Below, piece after piece: positions 35,694 through 45,471 of a stretch of DNA of 64,000 nt. Numbering within the stretch: the stretch's first letter is position 1; each line of letters starts with the position of its first letter. A model generated the notes under the pieces. That model made no database searches, was not told the DNA's origin, and was given only the letters and a program-made list of their open reading frames with translations. The DNA is from Halioglobus sp. (lineage in GTDB: Bacteria > Pseudomonadota > Gammaproteobacteria > Pseudomonadales > Halieaceae), in the NCBI GenBank assembly GCA_020443425.1, contig JAGRIE010000010.1:1-64000 (forward strand), given 5' to 3'. A program made the translations under genes and the position numbers.

Positions 35694-36686
35694 ATGGCTG
35701 AAGTCATGCTGCGCTTTGATATGCGCCTGCCCGCATTCGCTACCGCCTCACAGGCCGACCTCTACGAAGCGGCTATTGAAATGTGCGCCTGGGGCGACCA
35801 GCGCGGCATCCCCAGTGTGCACCTGTCAGAGCATCACGGCTCCGAGGACGGTTACTGCCCCTCGCCATTGCTGCTGGCCTCAGCCATCGCCTCGCGCACC
35901 CGCAATATGCGTATCTATATCTCGGCGCTGATCGCCCCGCTGCACGATCCGGTGCGCCTGGCGGAAGATCTCGCCATCCTCGACACCATCAGCCGCGGCC
36001 GGGTCATCCCCATCCTCAGCGGCGGCTACCGCGAGGAGGAGTTCCGCGCCGTCGGCAAAGGCCTGGGCGTGCGCAAACAGTATATGGATGATATCGGCCC
36101 CTTCCTGAAACAGGCCTGGAGCGGGGAAACCTTCACCTTCGAAGATCGCACCATCACCGTCACCCCGAAGCCGTTCAGCGACCCGCGGCCGATGATCCTG
36201 ATGGGGGGCAGCAGCAAACCGGCCGCCCGCCGCGCCGCCAGGGAGGCGGATTTCTTCATTCCCTCCGGCCCTGAGATTTTTGAATACTACCGCGAGGAAC
36301 TCAAGGCGCAGGGAAAACCGGACCCGGGCCCGATGCCGGCCGCCCCATCGACAGTGACCTTTGTGGCCGCAGACCCTGATGCCTACTGGCAACAGATTGC
36401 CCCGCATGTGCAGCACGAGACCAATACCTACGCACGCTGGGCAGAGAAAGCACAGGTATTTTCTCCCTACCGGTATTTCGACAACTGCGATGAACTGCGC
36501 GCCAGCGGCGCCTACCGGGTCTACCACCCGCAGCAACTGATAGAGGCGGCCCGCAGCATGGTCAGCGCACAGCCGATCATGTTGCACCCGCTGTGTGGTG
36601 GCATTCATCCGGACCAGGCCTGGCAGAGCCTGGAACTGTTCGGTGAGGAAGTGCTGCCGACGTTGAACGCAGAGGGTATCGCCTAG
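35694..36686 (+). CDS. LLM-class flavin-dependent oxidoreductase
   Basis: 330 residues from ATG 35694 behind AAGGAG. Luciferase-like features are SVHLSEHHGSEDGYCPSPLLLASAIASRT in the N-terminal half, where the luciferase subfamily has EHH, and RPMILMGGSSKPAARRAAREADFF in the second half. The EHH motif is more like bacterial luciferase-type flavin monooxygenases than the F420-type paralogues at 1954 and 20685. The substrate is unknown. Confidence 0.88.
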   Translation: MAEVMLRFDMRLPAFATASQADLYEAAIEMCAWGDQRGIPSVHLSEHHGSEDGYCPSPLLLASAIASRTRNMRIYISALIAPLHDPVRLAEDLAILDTISRGRVIPILSGGYREEEFRAVGKGLGVRKQYMDDIGPFLKQAWSGETFTFEDRTITVTPKPFSDPRPMILMGGSSKPAARRAAREADFFIPSGPEIFEYYREELKAQGKPDPGPMPAAPSTVTFVAADPDAYWQQIAPHVQHETNTYARWAEKAQVFSPYRYFDNCDELRASGAYRVYHPQQLIEAARSMVSAQPIMLHPLCGGIHPDQAWQSLELFGEEVLPTLNAEGIA

Positions 36687-36718
36687 CGGCCCGGCTCAGG
36701 TGCCGGGCAGGAGAGCGC

Positions 36719-37852
36719 TCAACCGGGGTTGAACTCGCCGTCATCCAGGGACGCGAGACTGAGCCCCATGGCGCCGTCATCCGCGCCCCCGCCATCCCCC
36801 GCGAACTTGATTTTCAGGCGCACATTGTTGGCAGAGTCGGCATTGCGCAGCGCCTCTTCCTCGGTGATCAGGCCCTCCTGGAACAGCTCAAACAGCGCGG
36901 AGTCGAACGTCTTCATACCGACGTTCTCCGACTTCTGCATCACCTCCTTGATACCGTCGATCTCGCCCTTGAGAATCAGGTCGGCAACCATCGGTGTACC
37001 CAGCAGGATTTCGATCGCGGCGCAGCGTTTGCCGTCCACGGTCGGGATCAGGCGCTGCGACACAATACACTGCATATTCATCGACAGGTCCATCAACAAC
37101 TGGGGCCGCCGCTCCTCGGGAAAGAAGTTGATGATGCGGTCCAGCGCCTGGTTGGCGTTGTTGGCGTGCAGGGTCGAGATGCACAGGTGGCCGGTTTCGG
37201 CAAAGGAGATCGCGTGCTCCATGGTTTCCCGGTCGCGGATCTCACCGATGAGGATCACGTCCGGCGCCTGGCGCAGGGTGTTTTTCAGCGCGTTGTGCCA
37301 GCTGCGGGTGTCGACACCGACCTCGCGCTGGTTGACGATGGACTTCTTGTGGCTGTGGACATACTCCACCGGATCCTCGATGGTCACAATATGGCCGCTG
37401 CTGTTGCTGTTGCGATAGTCGATCAGCGCCGCCAGCGATGTCGACTTGCCGGAGCCGGTCGCGCCCACAAACAACAGCAGGCCGCGCTTGCGCATGACCA
37501 CTTCTGTCAGCAGTGGCGGCAGGCGCAGGTCCTGCCAGCGCGGGATATCCGCGACAATGTTACGCGCCACGATCCCGACCTCGTTGCGCTGCATGAAAAT
37601 ATTGATACGAAAGCGACCATAACCGGATATGGAGGTCGCCAGGTTCATCTCCAGATCGGTCTCGAAGGCGGCGCGCTGGGTGGGGTCCATCACCTCGTAG
37701 GCGATATCCTTGATCTCGCCCGGCTGCAGAATCTCACTGGAAATGGGTTTGAGTTCACCCTGGAATTTGGCGCAGGGTGGAGCCCCTGTGCTCAGGTATA
37801 AGTCCGAACCCTGCTCCGCAGACAGTATTTTCAGCCACTCGGTTATTCGCAC
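36719..37852 (-). CDS. pilU: Type IV pilus retraction ATPase PilU
   Basis: 377 residues from GTG 37852. It matches PilT/PilU secretion ATPases: Walker A GATGSGKST at residues 130-138, EDPVEYVHSHKKSIVNQREVG, Walker B VILIGEIRD and the His-box STLHANNANQALDRII. The segment DLYLSTGAPPCAKFQGEL and the C-terminal extension past residue 340 point to PilU rather than PilT. PilU assists PilT in pilus disassembly for twitching. PilT is not adjacent. Confidence 0.93.
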   Translation of the reverse strand: MRITEWLKILSAEQGSDLYLSTGAPPCAKFQGELKPISSEILQPGEIKDIAYEVMDPTQRAAFETDLEMNLATSISGYGRFRINIFMQRNEVGIVARNIVADIPRWQDLRLPPLLTEVVMRKRGLLLFVGATGSGKSTSLAALIDYRNSNSSGHIVTIEDPVEYVHSHKKSIVNQREVGVDTRSWHNALKNTLRQAPDVILIGEIRDRETMEHAISFAETGHLCISTLHANNANQALDRIINFFPEERRPQLLMDLSMNMQCIVSQRLIPTVDGKRCAAIEILLGTPMVADLILKGEIDGIKEVMQKSENVGMKTFDSALFELFQEGLITEEEALRNADSANNVRLKIKFAGDGGGADDGAMGLSLASLDDGEFNPG

Positions 37853-38047
37853 GGTACACTCCCGGTTCTCAATTGCGCCCTACTGTAGCATTTTGCAGCG
37901 GGCGGACAAGTGTGAAAAAGCATGGAACAGGCGATTGCAGGGGCGCTCTGGCGGTCGACCCGATCATTACAAAATGTACAGTAGCCACCGGGACACCACC
38001 CACGTATTCTATGCGCCAGTATAAAAACCGAACACAGGAGACACGCA

Positions 38048-39112
38048 GTGGACGACGCTCGCCCAACCCCCCTTATAGACGATATCGAAGGCACACGAAC
38101 AAAACTGGAGTCCTGGATTTCCTCGCACCGGGGCCATGCGGTCAGTATCCCTGATCTCTCCATCCCGGAAGCCACCGGCATGTCCAATGTCACACTGCTG
38201 TTCGATATCAACTGGGAGGAGAATGGGCAGGCCCGCAGTGAGGCGGTTGTCGCCAGGCTGCAGCCCTCCGTCGAGCGACCGGCTTTCCCCGACTACGACC
38301 TGAGCCTGCAGTACGAGGTGATGGACAGTGTCGGCCGCCACAGCGATGTGCCGGTCCCGGAACTGCGCGGACTGGAAACCGACACCTCGCTGCTCGGTGT
38401 GCAGTTCTACCTGATGAAGCGCACGGAAGGGCGCATTCCCACCGATATGCCGCCCTACAATATGGACGGCTGGATGATGCATGAGACCACGCCCGCGCAG
38501 CGCGAAACACTGTGGAACGCCGCTGTGGATACCATGGCGCGCTTTCACCAACTGGACTACCGGACACTGGGCTTCGACCGTCTGGCCAAGCCCGGGAAGA
38601 CCCCGCTGCAGCAGCAGCTCGACTACTGGCAGGACTACCTCGACTGGTCGATGGAGGGCGCGGGACACCCGATCGCCCAGCGCGCCCTCGACTGGCTGCA
38701 GGCCAACCAGCCGCAGGATGAACCCACTGTGCTGTGCTGGGGCGACGCGCGGCTGGCCAATATGATTTTCAAACCGGAACTGGATGGCGTCGCCGCTGTG
38801 CTGGACTGGGAGATGGCGGTGCTGGGGAATCCGCTGCAGGACCTGGCATGGTTCAATTACCTGGACGCCACCTTCTCCGAGGGACTGGGTGTACCCCGGC
38901 TTGAAGGCCTGCCCGGCTATGAGGAAACTGCCGCACGCTGGGAGCGGGCGACGGGCTTCTCGACCCGCGACTACAACTACTACCTGATCTTTGCCGGCAT
39001 GCGCTTCGGCCTGATCCTGTCGCGAATCATGCTGGCCACGAACCGCGACACCGAGGTGCAAAACGGTTTCGCCTGCCAGTTGCTGCAAAAGTACCTCGAC
39101 CGCTTGACCTGA
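38048..39112 (+). CDS. APH/ACAD10-like phosphotransferase family protein
   Basis: 354 residues from GTG 38048, with AGGAG seven to eight bases upstream. The protein-kinase-like phosphotransferase fold shows CWGDARLANMIF (catalytic loop with Asp and Asn), then VLDWEMAVLGNPLQDLAWF with the metal-binding aspartate. This is the group of aminoglycoside phosphotransferase-like proteins usually associated with acyl-CoA dehydrogenases, not antibiotic resistance. The substrate is unknown. It is divergent from pilU. Confidence 0.88.
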   Translation: MDDARPTPLIDDIEGTRTKLESWISSHRGHAVSIPDLSIPEATGMSNVTLLFDINWEENGQARSEAVVARLQPSVERPAFPDYDLSLQYEVMDSVGRHSDVPVPELRGLETDTSLLGVQFYLMKRTEGRIPTDMPPYNMDGWMMHETTPAQRETLWNAAVDTMARFHQLDYRTLGFDRLAKPGKTPLQQQLDYWQDYLDWSMEGAGHPIAQRALDWLQANQPQDEPTVLCWGDARLANMIFKPELDGVAAVLDWEMAVLGNPLQDLAWFNYLDATFSEGLGVPRLEGLPGYEETAARWERATGFSTRDYNYYLIFAGMRFGLILSRIMLATNRDTEVQNGFACQLLQKYLDRLT

Positions 39113-39264
39113 CACCCGCCCCCTGTCGCCACTGTCAGTGCAACTGTACTCCACTGACATTGGCGGCTACACTTGTCGGCGTTTCAGGAAAGCCGCTGCG
39201 AAGAAGCCCGTCCCGCACCAGCCTCGCGCCTCCCGGTCTGCCTGACAAGTACAAGGAGATTCCG

Positions 39265-40866
39265 TTGGCTTCCGATTTGCAAATACAGTTGCAGGCGCTG
39301 TCGCATCCCGATGCGCGCGGTTTGCTCGCCGCCATTAATCGCGGCATCGAAAAAGAGAGCCTGCGGATAACACCACAGGGGAAACTGGCACAGACACCCC
39401 ACCCCGCCGGGCTGGGCTCTGCACTCACCCACGCCTCCATCACCACGGATTACTCGGAAGCACTGCTGGAGTTCATTACACCGGTGAGCGCCAGTATTGG
39501 GGAGAGCCTGGAGCAACTGGAGAATATCCACAGCTACGTGTACCAGAAGCTGGACAATGAAATACTGTGGTCCGCCAGCATGCCCTGTATTGTCGCGGGC
39601 GATGACAGCATACCCGTCGCCCGCTACGGCAGCTCGAATGTGGCGCGCATGAAAACGGTGTATCGCTACGGCCTGGGGCACCGCTACGGGCGCCTGATGC
39701 AGGCCATCGCGGGCATTCACTACAATTTTTCGATGCCGCAGGCTTACTGGGACAAGACCTGGCGGGAAGCCGGCTGCCCCGGAGAGCAGGCGGACTACAT
39801 CAGCGAGCGCTACCTCGGCCTGATCCGGAACTTCCGGCGCTACTCCTGGCTGTTGATCTACCTGTACGGTGCATCACCCGCCGTGTGCGCCAGCTTCCTG
39901 AAGGGTCGCGACAGCCACGGCTTGCAACCGTTCGACGCGCAGGGAAAGAGCCTCTATATGCCGTACGGCACATCGCTGCGCATGGGAGGCCTGGGCTACA
40001 ACAGCGATGCGCAGAAGCAGTTGAACGTCTGTTACAACTCGCTCGACTACTATGTAAAGACCCTGTCCAGCGCCATCATGCAGCCGCACCCGGCCTACCG
40101 GGATATCCCGATGGGGCAGCATGGCGACTACCAGCAGTTGAACGACAGCCTGCTGCAGATCGAGAATGAATTCTACAGCCCCATCAGGCCCAAGCGGGTG
40201 GCCCGGTCGGGAGAGACACCCCTGTGCGCGCTGGTCCGGGGCGGCATCGAGTACATTGAGGTTCGCTGCGTGGATATCAACCCGTTTTCCGCGGTCGGCC
40301 TCGACGCCGAGCAGATGCGCTTCCTGGACACCTTTTTGCTGTACTGCCTGTTACAGGAGAGTCCCGCCTGTGACGACGATGAGCAGAGCGAGCAGGCCGA
40401 CAACCTCGAAGCCGTGGTCAATACCGGCCGGCAACCCGGCCTGGCGCTGAAAAACAAGGGCGCGGACGTCCCGCTGTCGCAGTGGGGGCGGGAGATGCTT
40501 GAGGCCATGCGGCCGATCGCGCAGCTGCTGGATACCACCCACGGGAGCGGCGACTACATCAGCAGCCTGGAACACCAGCTGGCCAAAGTAGCCGATACCG
40601 AACTGACGCCGTCGGCGCGCGTACTGCGCGAGATGCACGAGCGCGAACTGCCGTTCTTTCGACTCGCCATGAGCTACAGCGAGCAGTGGGCGCAGTATTA
40701 TCGCGAGCGCCCGCTGCCGCCTGACGAGCAGGCCCGGTTTGAGCATGAGACCCTGCGCTCACTGCAGGCGCAGGCCGAGATTGAGCAGGCCGACGACATC
40801 GGCTTCGACGAGTACCTGCAGAACTTTTTTGCGCAGTACAGAACACTCCAGGGTAGCAGTGGGTGA
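39265..40866 (+). CDS. gshA: Glutamate-cysteine ligase
   Basis: 533 residues from TTG 39265, chosen because AAGGAGA lies seven bases upstream and the length then equals the proteobacterial enzyme. The frame is open further left but without family sequence. Signature regions are GIEKESLRIT near residue 28, ALLEFITP, MPCIVAGDD, GIHYNFSMP, YGTSLRMGGLGY and IEYIEVRCVDINPF. It makes gamma-glutamylcysteine, the first step of glutathione synthesis. TTG initiation is also used by the E. coli gene. Its stop overlaps the GTG start of acpH. Confidence 0.95.
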   Translation: MASDLQIQLQALSHPDARGLLAAINRGIEKESLRITPQGKLAQTPHPAGLGSALTHASITTDYSEALLEFITPVSASIGESLEQLENIHSYVYQKLDNEILWSASMPCIVAGDDSIPVARYGSSNVARMKTVYRYGLGHRYGRLMQAIAGIHYNFSMPQAYWDKTWREAGCPGEQADYISERYLGLIRNFRRYSWLLIYLYGASPAVCASFLKGRDSHGLQPFDAQGKSLYMPYGTSLRMGGLGYNSDAQKQLNVCYNSLDYYVKTLSSAIMQPHPAYRDIPMGQHGDYQQLNDSLLQIENEFYSPIRPKRVARSGETPLCALVRGGIEYIEVRCVDINPFSAVGLDAEQMRFLDTFLLYCLLQESPACDDDEQSEQADNLEAVVNTGRQPGLALKNKGADVPLSQWGREMLEAMRPIAQLLDTTHGSGDYISSLEHQLAKVADTELTPSARVLREMHERELPFFRLAMSYSEQWAQYYRERPLPPDEQARFEHETLRSLQAQAEIEQADDIGFDEYLQNFFAQYRTLQGSSG

Positions 40867-41447
40867 ATTTCCTGGCGCACTTTCATCTCGCCTGGCCGGA
40901 TGAAGGTCTGGTGGTGGGCGGGCTTGAAGGGGACTACGTCAAAGGCCAGCTGCGCGGGGCTTTACCGGCACAGCTGGAGAAGGGCATCAAACTGCATCGC
41001 GCCGTCGATGCCTTCACCGACGCCCATCCACTGATCCTGCAGCTGCGAGGCGAGCTGCCGAGGGGACTGCGGCGCTATGCCGGCATCATCATCGACCTCT
41101 GCTTCGACCACTACCTCAGCCTGCACTGGGAGCGCTTTTCCAGCATGCCGCTCGCCGACTTCAATACCGACGTCTATCGGATTCTCGCCGCCCACGAGCC
41201 TGCCCTCAGCAACGGCGCCCGCGGCATGGCCTCGCGCTTGATCGAGTACGATGTGCTCAACCGCTACCGGGAATGGGACACCGTGCCCGCGACCGCCGCC
41301 CGCATCGGCCAGCGCTTCAAGCGTCACAACCCGTTTCTCGACCTGGACGCCGAACTGGGGCCGGCCAGGCAGGCACTGGAGCGGACATTCCTGAACTTTT
41401 ACCCGCGACTGGAGTCTTTCTGCAGGGACGCCATCTCACGGCTGTAG
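40863..41447 (+). CDS. acpH: Acyl carrier protein phosphodiesterase
   Basis: 194 residues from GTG 40863, sharing bases with the gshA stop (GTGA), so it is likely translationally coupled. It matches AcpH: MNFLAHFHLAWPDEGLVVGGLEGDYVKG, LHRAVDAFTDAHP, IIDLCFDHYLSLHW. The conserved histidines and aspartates of this HD-like metal site are visible. It removes the 4'-phosphopantetheine arm from holo-ACP. Confidence 0.92.
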   Translation: MNFLAHFHLAWPDEGLVVGGLEGDYVKGQLRGALPAQLEKGIKLHRAVDAFTDAHPLILQLRGELPRGLRRYAGIIIDLCFDHYLSLHWERFSSMPLADFNTDVYRILAAHEPALSNGARGMASRLIEYDVLNRYREWDTVPATAARIGQRFKRHNPFLDLDAELGPARQALERTFLNFYPRLESFCRDAISRL

Positions 41448-41538
41448 GGACGGAAGCGTCACCAACCGTTGCGCTCCATAGAAAAAATCCCTAGTGTAGC
41501 CACCGGTGCTTAAACCATCTGCGAGGACGCCAACAAGC

Positions 41539-42048
41539 ATGCTGCACACACTATCACCACGCCTGGTCTTCGTCGGACTGGTACTGCTGGCCATTGTCTC
41601 CATGCTGTTCGCGCGCGTCTACCTGCAGGGCTTTCTCGGCCTCGATGCCTGCCCGCTGTGCATGACGCAGCGGGCTTTTGTAGTGGCCTGGGGGGTGATT
41701 GCCCTGGTCGCGGCGCTGCACAACTCACAGGGCCTGGGCAGCCGTATCTACGCGACCCTGTGCGGCATCGCCGCCTGGGGTGGGGCCGCCGTGGCCGCCC
41801 GTCACGTCTGGCTGCAAAACCTCCCCGAAGACCTGGTACCCGCCTGCGGCCCCAGCCTCGATTACATGCTGGAAAACCTGCCCTTTGAAGACACGCTGAG
41901 CATTGTCCTCGCCGGCGATGGCAACTGCGCACAGGTTTCCTGGAGCCTGCTGGGTTTCAGTATCCCGGAGCAGACGCTGATCATTTTCTGTATCACCATT
42001 GTGGTGTGCCTGTGGCAGGCCGTGCGCCGCTATCCCGCAAAACCCTGA
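41539..42048 (+). CDS. dsbB: Disulfide bond formation protein B
   Basis: 169 residues from ATG 41539. Four membrane helices. The first periplasmic loop carries the C38-P-L-C41 quinone-linked pair and the second loop C103 and C130, as in DsbB. It reoxidises DsbA and passes electrons to quinone in the inner membrane. The next gene downstream is rsd/algQ, the same pairing as in pseudomonads. Confidence 0.95.
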   Translation: MLHTLSPRLVFVGLVLLAIVSMLFARVYLQGFLGLDACPLCMTQRAFVVAWGVIALVAALHNSQGLGSRIYATLCGIAAWGGAAVAARHVWLQNLPEDLVPACGPSLDYMLENLPFEDTLSIVLAGDGNCAQVSWSLLGFSIPEQTLIIFCITIVVCLWQAVRRYPAKP

Positions 42049-42123
42049 GAAATATCCAGCTTGCCCGCACCTGCGGGCAGTCATATAGTAAGCCGAAGCC
42101 TCTCACCCGCAGGACATCCAGCC

Positions 42124-42609
42124 ATGCTCTCCAGTAACAGCGACCCCAAGCAGCACTTTGAAGCGGTAGAGGAATTGCTCACACGATGGCTCAAGGAGAG
42201 ACGCGCGCTGCTCGGCGCGTACACGGAGATTATCGTGACACTGGATTACCGCCTGGACGACGAGGCGATGGAACGGCGCCAGAAAGCGCTGTGTGAACTG
42301 CTGGTGGACTACGTGTCAGTGGGGCATTTCGAGGTGTTTCACGAGTTGATCAACGAAGCAGAGAGCTTTGCCGATGGCAGCTGTGCGCTGGCAGAAAAAC
42401 TCATGCCACCAATTGGCGACACCACGGAAGTGATACTCGCATACGAGGAAAAGTACGCCGATATGCAGGGACACCCGGAAAAATTAAAGCGCGACCTGTC
42501 AGCCCTGGGGGAGGTGCTGGAGTCGCGCTTTGTGCTGGAAGACCAGCTTATCGCCGGCCTTCACAATCGGCACCGCCGCCTGGTTGGGCAGGTGCCGGCA
42601 TCGGCCTAG
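42124..42609 (+). CDS. rsd: Rsd/AlgQ family anti-sigma-70 regulator
   Basis: 161 residues from ATG 42124, with AGGA about nine bases upstream. The helical bundle shows LLTRWLKERRALLGAYTEI and LVDYVSVGHFEVFHELI, both characteristic of Rsd/AlgQ. The protein binds sigma-70 region 4 and shifts RNA polymerase use toward alternative sigma factors. In pseudomonads AlgQ also influences alginate production, which is of interest beside a polysaccharide locus. Confidence 0.92.
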   Translation: MLSSNSDPKQHFEAVEELLTRWLKERRALLGAYTEIIVTLDYRLDDEAMERRQKALCELLVDYVSVGHFEVFHELINEAESFADGSCALAEKLMPPIGDTTEVILAYEEKYADMQGHPEKLKRDLSALGEVLESRFVLEDQLIAGLHNRHRRLVGQVPASA

Positions 42610-42612
42610 GCC

Positions 42613-43413
42613 TTATTCGGCAGCGTCTTCTGCTGCTGCCGCTTCACCCTCTGCACCGTCGTCCTGGCTCGGGATGTCGATCAGTTCCACTTCAAATACC
42701 AGTGCGGCATTGGGTCCGATCACCTGTCCAGCCCCACCGGCACCATAGGCGAGGTCGGCAGGAATCGCCAGCTCCCACTTGGAACCCACGGGCATCAGTT
42801 GCAGCGCCTCGGTCCAGCCGGGGATGACCTGGCCAACGCCGAATGTCACGGTTTCACCGCGGCTGTAGGAGGAGTCGAACTCAGTGCCGTCAGTCAATGT
42901 GCCGCGATAGTGCACTTCTACGGTGTCGTCCGGACCGGGCTTGGGACCGGTACCCTCGGTGATGACTTTGTACTGCAGGCCGGACTCAGTGGTCACGACG
43001 CCCTCTTCTGCGGCATTGGCCGCCAGGAACGCAGCGGATGCCGCCAGGTTGGCTTCGCTCAGCGCTGCCTGTGCCGCTTCATTCTCGGCGTTGGCTTTTT
43101 CCTGGTAGGCCTGCATTTCGGCAGCAATTTCTTCCTGCGTCATGCGCGATTCCTTACCGTCGAGCGCATCGGCAAGCCCGGCGCCGAACGCACTCGCATC
43201 CAGTGGCACGCCATCGGCTTTCATACGCTGTCCGAGACCGTAGGCAATGCCGTAGCTCAGGCGCTGCTCGGTTGTCTTCAGGGCCGCCTCTGCGGGAGCA
43301 CTGCTCTGCGCAGCTGCCGCTGGCTTCTCAGCAGTAGTGGCTGGGGTTTTCTGGTCGCAGGCCTGCAGGGACACAGCGCTGACCAGAACTAACGGCAGTA
43401 GATACGTCTTCAT
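42613..43413 (-). CDS. FKBP-type peptidyl-prolyl isomerase, lipoprotein
   Basis: 266 residues. Lipobox SLQAC places the lipid anchor at C19. Residues ~45-140 are the FKBP N-terminal dimerisation domain (LSYGIAYGLGQRMK, EEIAAEMQAYQEKA). The C-terminal ~110 residues are the FKBP domain: GPKPGPDDTVEVHYRGTL, FDSSYSRGE, VIPGWTEALQLMPVGSKWEL, AYGAGGAG. It is a FkpA/Mip-like periplasmic or outer-membrane folding catalyst. It is convergent with rsd (3 bases apart). Confidence 0.93.
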   Translation of the reverse strand: MKTYLLPLVLVSAVSLQACDQKTPATTAEKPAAAAQSSAPAEAALKTTEQRLSYGIAYGLGQRMKADGVPLDASAFGAGLADALDGKESRMTQEEIAAEMQAYQEKANAENEAAQAALSEANLAASAAFLAANAAEEGVVTTESGLQYKVITEGTGPKPGPDDTVEVHYRGTLTDGTEFDSSYSRGETVTFGVGQVIPGWTEALQLMPVGSKWELAIPADLAYGAGGAGQVIGPNAALVFEVELIDIPSQDDGAEGEAAAAEDAAE

Positions 43414-43511
43414 ATTTTATTCCATTGCGGTCAAGGATTTGGGCGACTATCTTACTACCCGTCCCACCGGGACGCCACACCAAACACGATTTTCTCTGTG
43501 GCGCTGAACAG

Positions 43512-44396
43512 CTAATTCCCGGACAGGAAGGCACGGGTCGTATCCGCCAGACCCTCGCGCAGCGGCAGCGCAGGGCGCCATCCCAGCGCAAATAATGCAG
43601 CCGTATCGAACTGCGGCACCATCACTTCTCCCGGCCGATACGGCAGCGCGCCAAAAGCCAGCTGCGAGCCCATAAAACCCGCCTCCTGCTCAAAGACTGC
43701 CTGTGCGGTTTCCACAAAAGTGCGCACACTCAGCATCTCACCACTGCCGATGTCGTACGCGGCCAGACCGGTCTCCCCGCCGCGATCGAGAACCGCGAGA
43801 ATCGCCGCGCTGACATCGGCGACATGGACAAAATCGCGCAGTTGCGCCCCCTCGGTGAGCTCGACCCGGTCGGCGCGGCGCGCGAATTCCTGCAGCAGCC
43901 AGGACAGGAAGCCGCTGGCGGGTTCTCCCGGGCCGTAGATATTGCCCAGCCGCAGATTGGCGATCGCCATCGCAGTGGAAAAATAGGGCAGCCACGCGCT
44001 GAACTGCTTTTTCGAGAGCGCGTAAGCGTTGACCCCGGCGTCCAGCAGCGTGTCGGCATTGATAAAATACCTGACACCGCTGCTGCGCGCGGCCTGCAGC
44101 AGCTGGATGCCCAGCGTCAGGTTCACCGCGAGCAAAGCGGCGATATCACTGCTGCCGCGCCCCTGTTCACAGGCGAGGTGCACCACGGTATCGATACCGT
44201 GGGTAGCCATCACCTGTTCCAGCGGTGCCGCGTCAATATCGACCAGCACCACGTCGTCCAGGCAGGCGGCAATCCTGTCGGTCTTTGAGGATGAGCGAAT
44301 GAGGACGACCACGCGGTGGCCGCGGGCGAGCAGCGCCGGCAGCACGTGGCTGCCGAGAAACCCGGTGGCGCCGGTGAGCAGGACTGTCCGGCTCAT
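43512..44396 (-). CDS. NAD-dependent epimerase/dehydratase of the CDP-sugar cassette
   Basis: 294 residues from ATG 44396; the frame upstream is the tail of rfbG. The Rossmann motif GATGFLGSHV starts it, the catalytic tyrosine/lysine is YALSK, and LGNIYGPGEPASGF follows. Encoded last after rfbF and rfbG, it most likely reduces or epimerises CDP-4-keto-6-deoxyglucose. RfbH, needed for 3,6-dideoxy sugars, is absent, so the end product may be a CDP-6-deoxyhexose. Confidence 0.86.
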   Translation of the reverse strand: MSRTVLLTGATGFLGSHVLPALLARGHRVVVLIRSSSKTDRIAACLDDVVLVDIDAAPLEQVMATHGIDTVVHLACEQGRGSSDIAALLAVNLTLGIQLLQAARSSGVRYFINADTLLDAGVNAYALSKKQFSAWLPYFSTAMAIANLRLGNIYGPGEPASGFLSWLLQEFARRADRVELTEGAQLRDFVHVADVSAAILAVLDRGGETGLAAYDIGSGEMLSVRTFVETAQAVFEQEAGFMGSQLAFGALPYRPGEVMVPQFDTAALFALGWRPALPLREGLADTTRAFLSGN

Positions 44397-44400
44397 CGCC

Positions 44401-45465
44401 CTAGGACCAGGAGCGTCGGAAATGCGCGATCTCGTCGAGGCAGAGCTGCTGGGCACCCGATCCCGCCAGCCACGCCCGCTGCCAGTCGACGATGCGCGCC
44501 AGTGTTTCCTGCAGCGTCCAGGTCGGGCTCCAGTGCAGATAGGTCCTGGCGCGCGAAATATCGAGCTTCAGGTAGGTGGCTTCATGCGGCTGCGCCGTGT
44601 CTGCCATCAGCTCCCAACTGGCACCCTCGCCCCACAGCTCGGACATGCAGCCCGCGATCCAGTCCACCGGCCGGGCGCCCTCGTCGAGCGGGCCGAAGTT
44701 CCAGGCCCTGGCGGCCTCATGCCCCTGCTTGTACAGGGTCTCCGCCAGCAGCAGATAACCTGACAGGGGCTCGAGTACATGCTGCCACGGCCTGATCGCG
44801 TTGGGGTTGCGAACGATCGCGGGGCGGCCCTCCTGGAACGCCTTCAGGATGTCGGGCACCAGGCGATCCTCAGCCCAGTCGCCGCCGCCGATGACATTGC
44901 CCGCGCGCGCACTGCCGACCGCGATATCGGTCTGCGCAAAAAAGGACCGGCGGTAGGCGTCAGTCACCAGTTCCGCGCAGCCCTTGCTGTTACTGTAGGG
45001 GTCGTGGCCGCCCATGGGTTCGCATTCCCGGTAACCCCACTCCCACTCCCGGTTCTCATAGCACTTGTCGGTCGTCACCACCACGACCGCCCGCACAGTC
45101 GGCACATGGCGCGCCGCTTCCAGCAGGTGCACCGTGCCCATGACATTGGTGGCATAGGTTTCCACAGGATTCTGGTAGGACGCCCTGACCAGTGGCTGGG
45201 CGGCCATATGCAGGATGATATCGGGCTGGAACGCGGTCAGGCTGCGCGTGAGGTCGACTGCATTGCAGACATCGCCCAGTTCACCGTCGACCAGTTCCGC
45301 CACGCGGGCCTGCTCAAACAGCGAGGGCGTGGTCGGCGGCGCCAGCGCGTAGCCGTGTACCTGCGCGCCCAGGCTGTTCAGCCAGATACAGAGCCAGCTG
45401 CCCTTGAAACCGGTATGCCCGGTGACGAAAACGCGTTTCCCGCGCCAGAATTCTTCGTCCATCAT
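44401..45465 (-). CDS. rfbG: CDP-glucose 4,6-dehydratase
   Basis: 354 residues (start ATG 45465 or the adjacent ATG 45462). The extended SDR signature is VFVTGHTGFKGSWL, then TTDKCYENREWEWGYRE and DPYSNSKG with the YxxxK-type catalytic pair, all diagnostic of RfbG rather than RfbB. It converts CDP-glucose to CDP-4-keto-6-deoxyglucose. It lies 4 bases before the epimerase gene and 6 after rfbF, so it forms a three-gene operon. Confidence 0.95.
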   Translation of the reverse strand: MMDEEFWRGKRVFVTGHTGFKGSWLCIWLNSLGAQVHGYALAPPTTPSLFEQARVAELVDGELGDVCNAVDLTRSLTAFQPDIILHMAAQPLVRASYQNPVETYATNVMGTVHLLEAARHVPTVRAVVVVTTDKCYENREWEWGYRECEPMGGHDPYSNSKGCAELVTDAYRRSFFAQTDIAVGSARAGNVIGGGDWAEDRLVPDILKAFQEGRPAIVRNPNAIRPWQHVLEPLSGYLLLAETLYKQGHEAARAWNFGPLDEGARPVDWIAGCMSELWGEGASWELMADTAQPHEATYLKLDISRARTYLHWSPTWTLQETLARIVDWQRAWLAGSGAQQLCLDEIAHFRRSWS

Positions 45466-45471
45466 GACCGC

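Noticed and set aside
38048-39112. Aminoglycoside resistance gene
   Set aside because: The catalytic loop is of the ACAD10-like phosphotransferase group, which is common in environmental bacteria and not tied to resistance.
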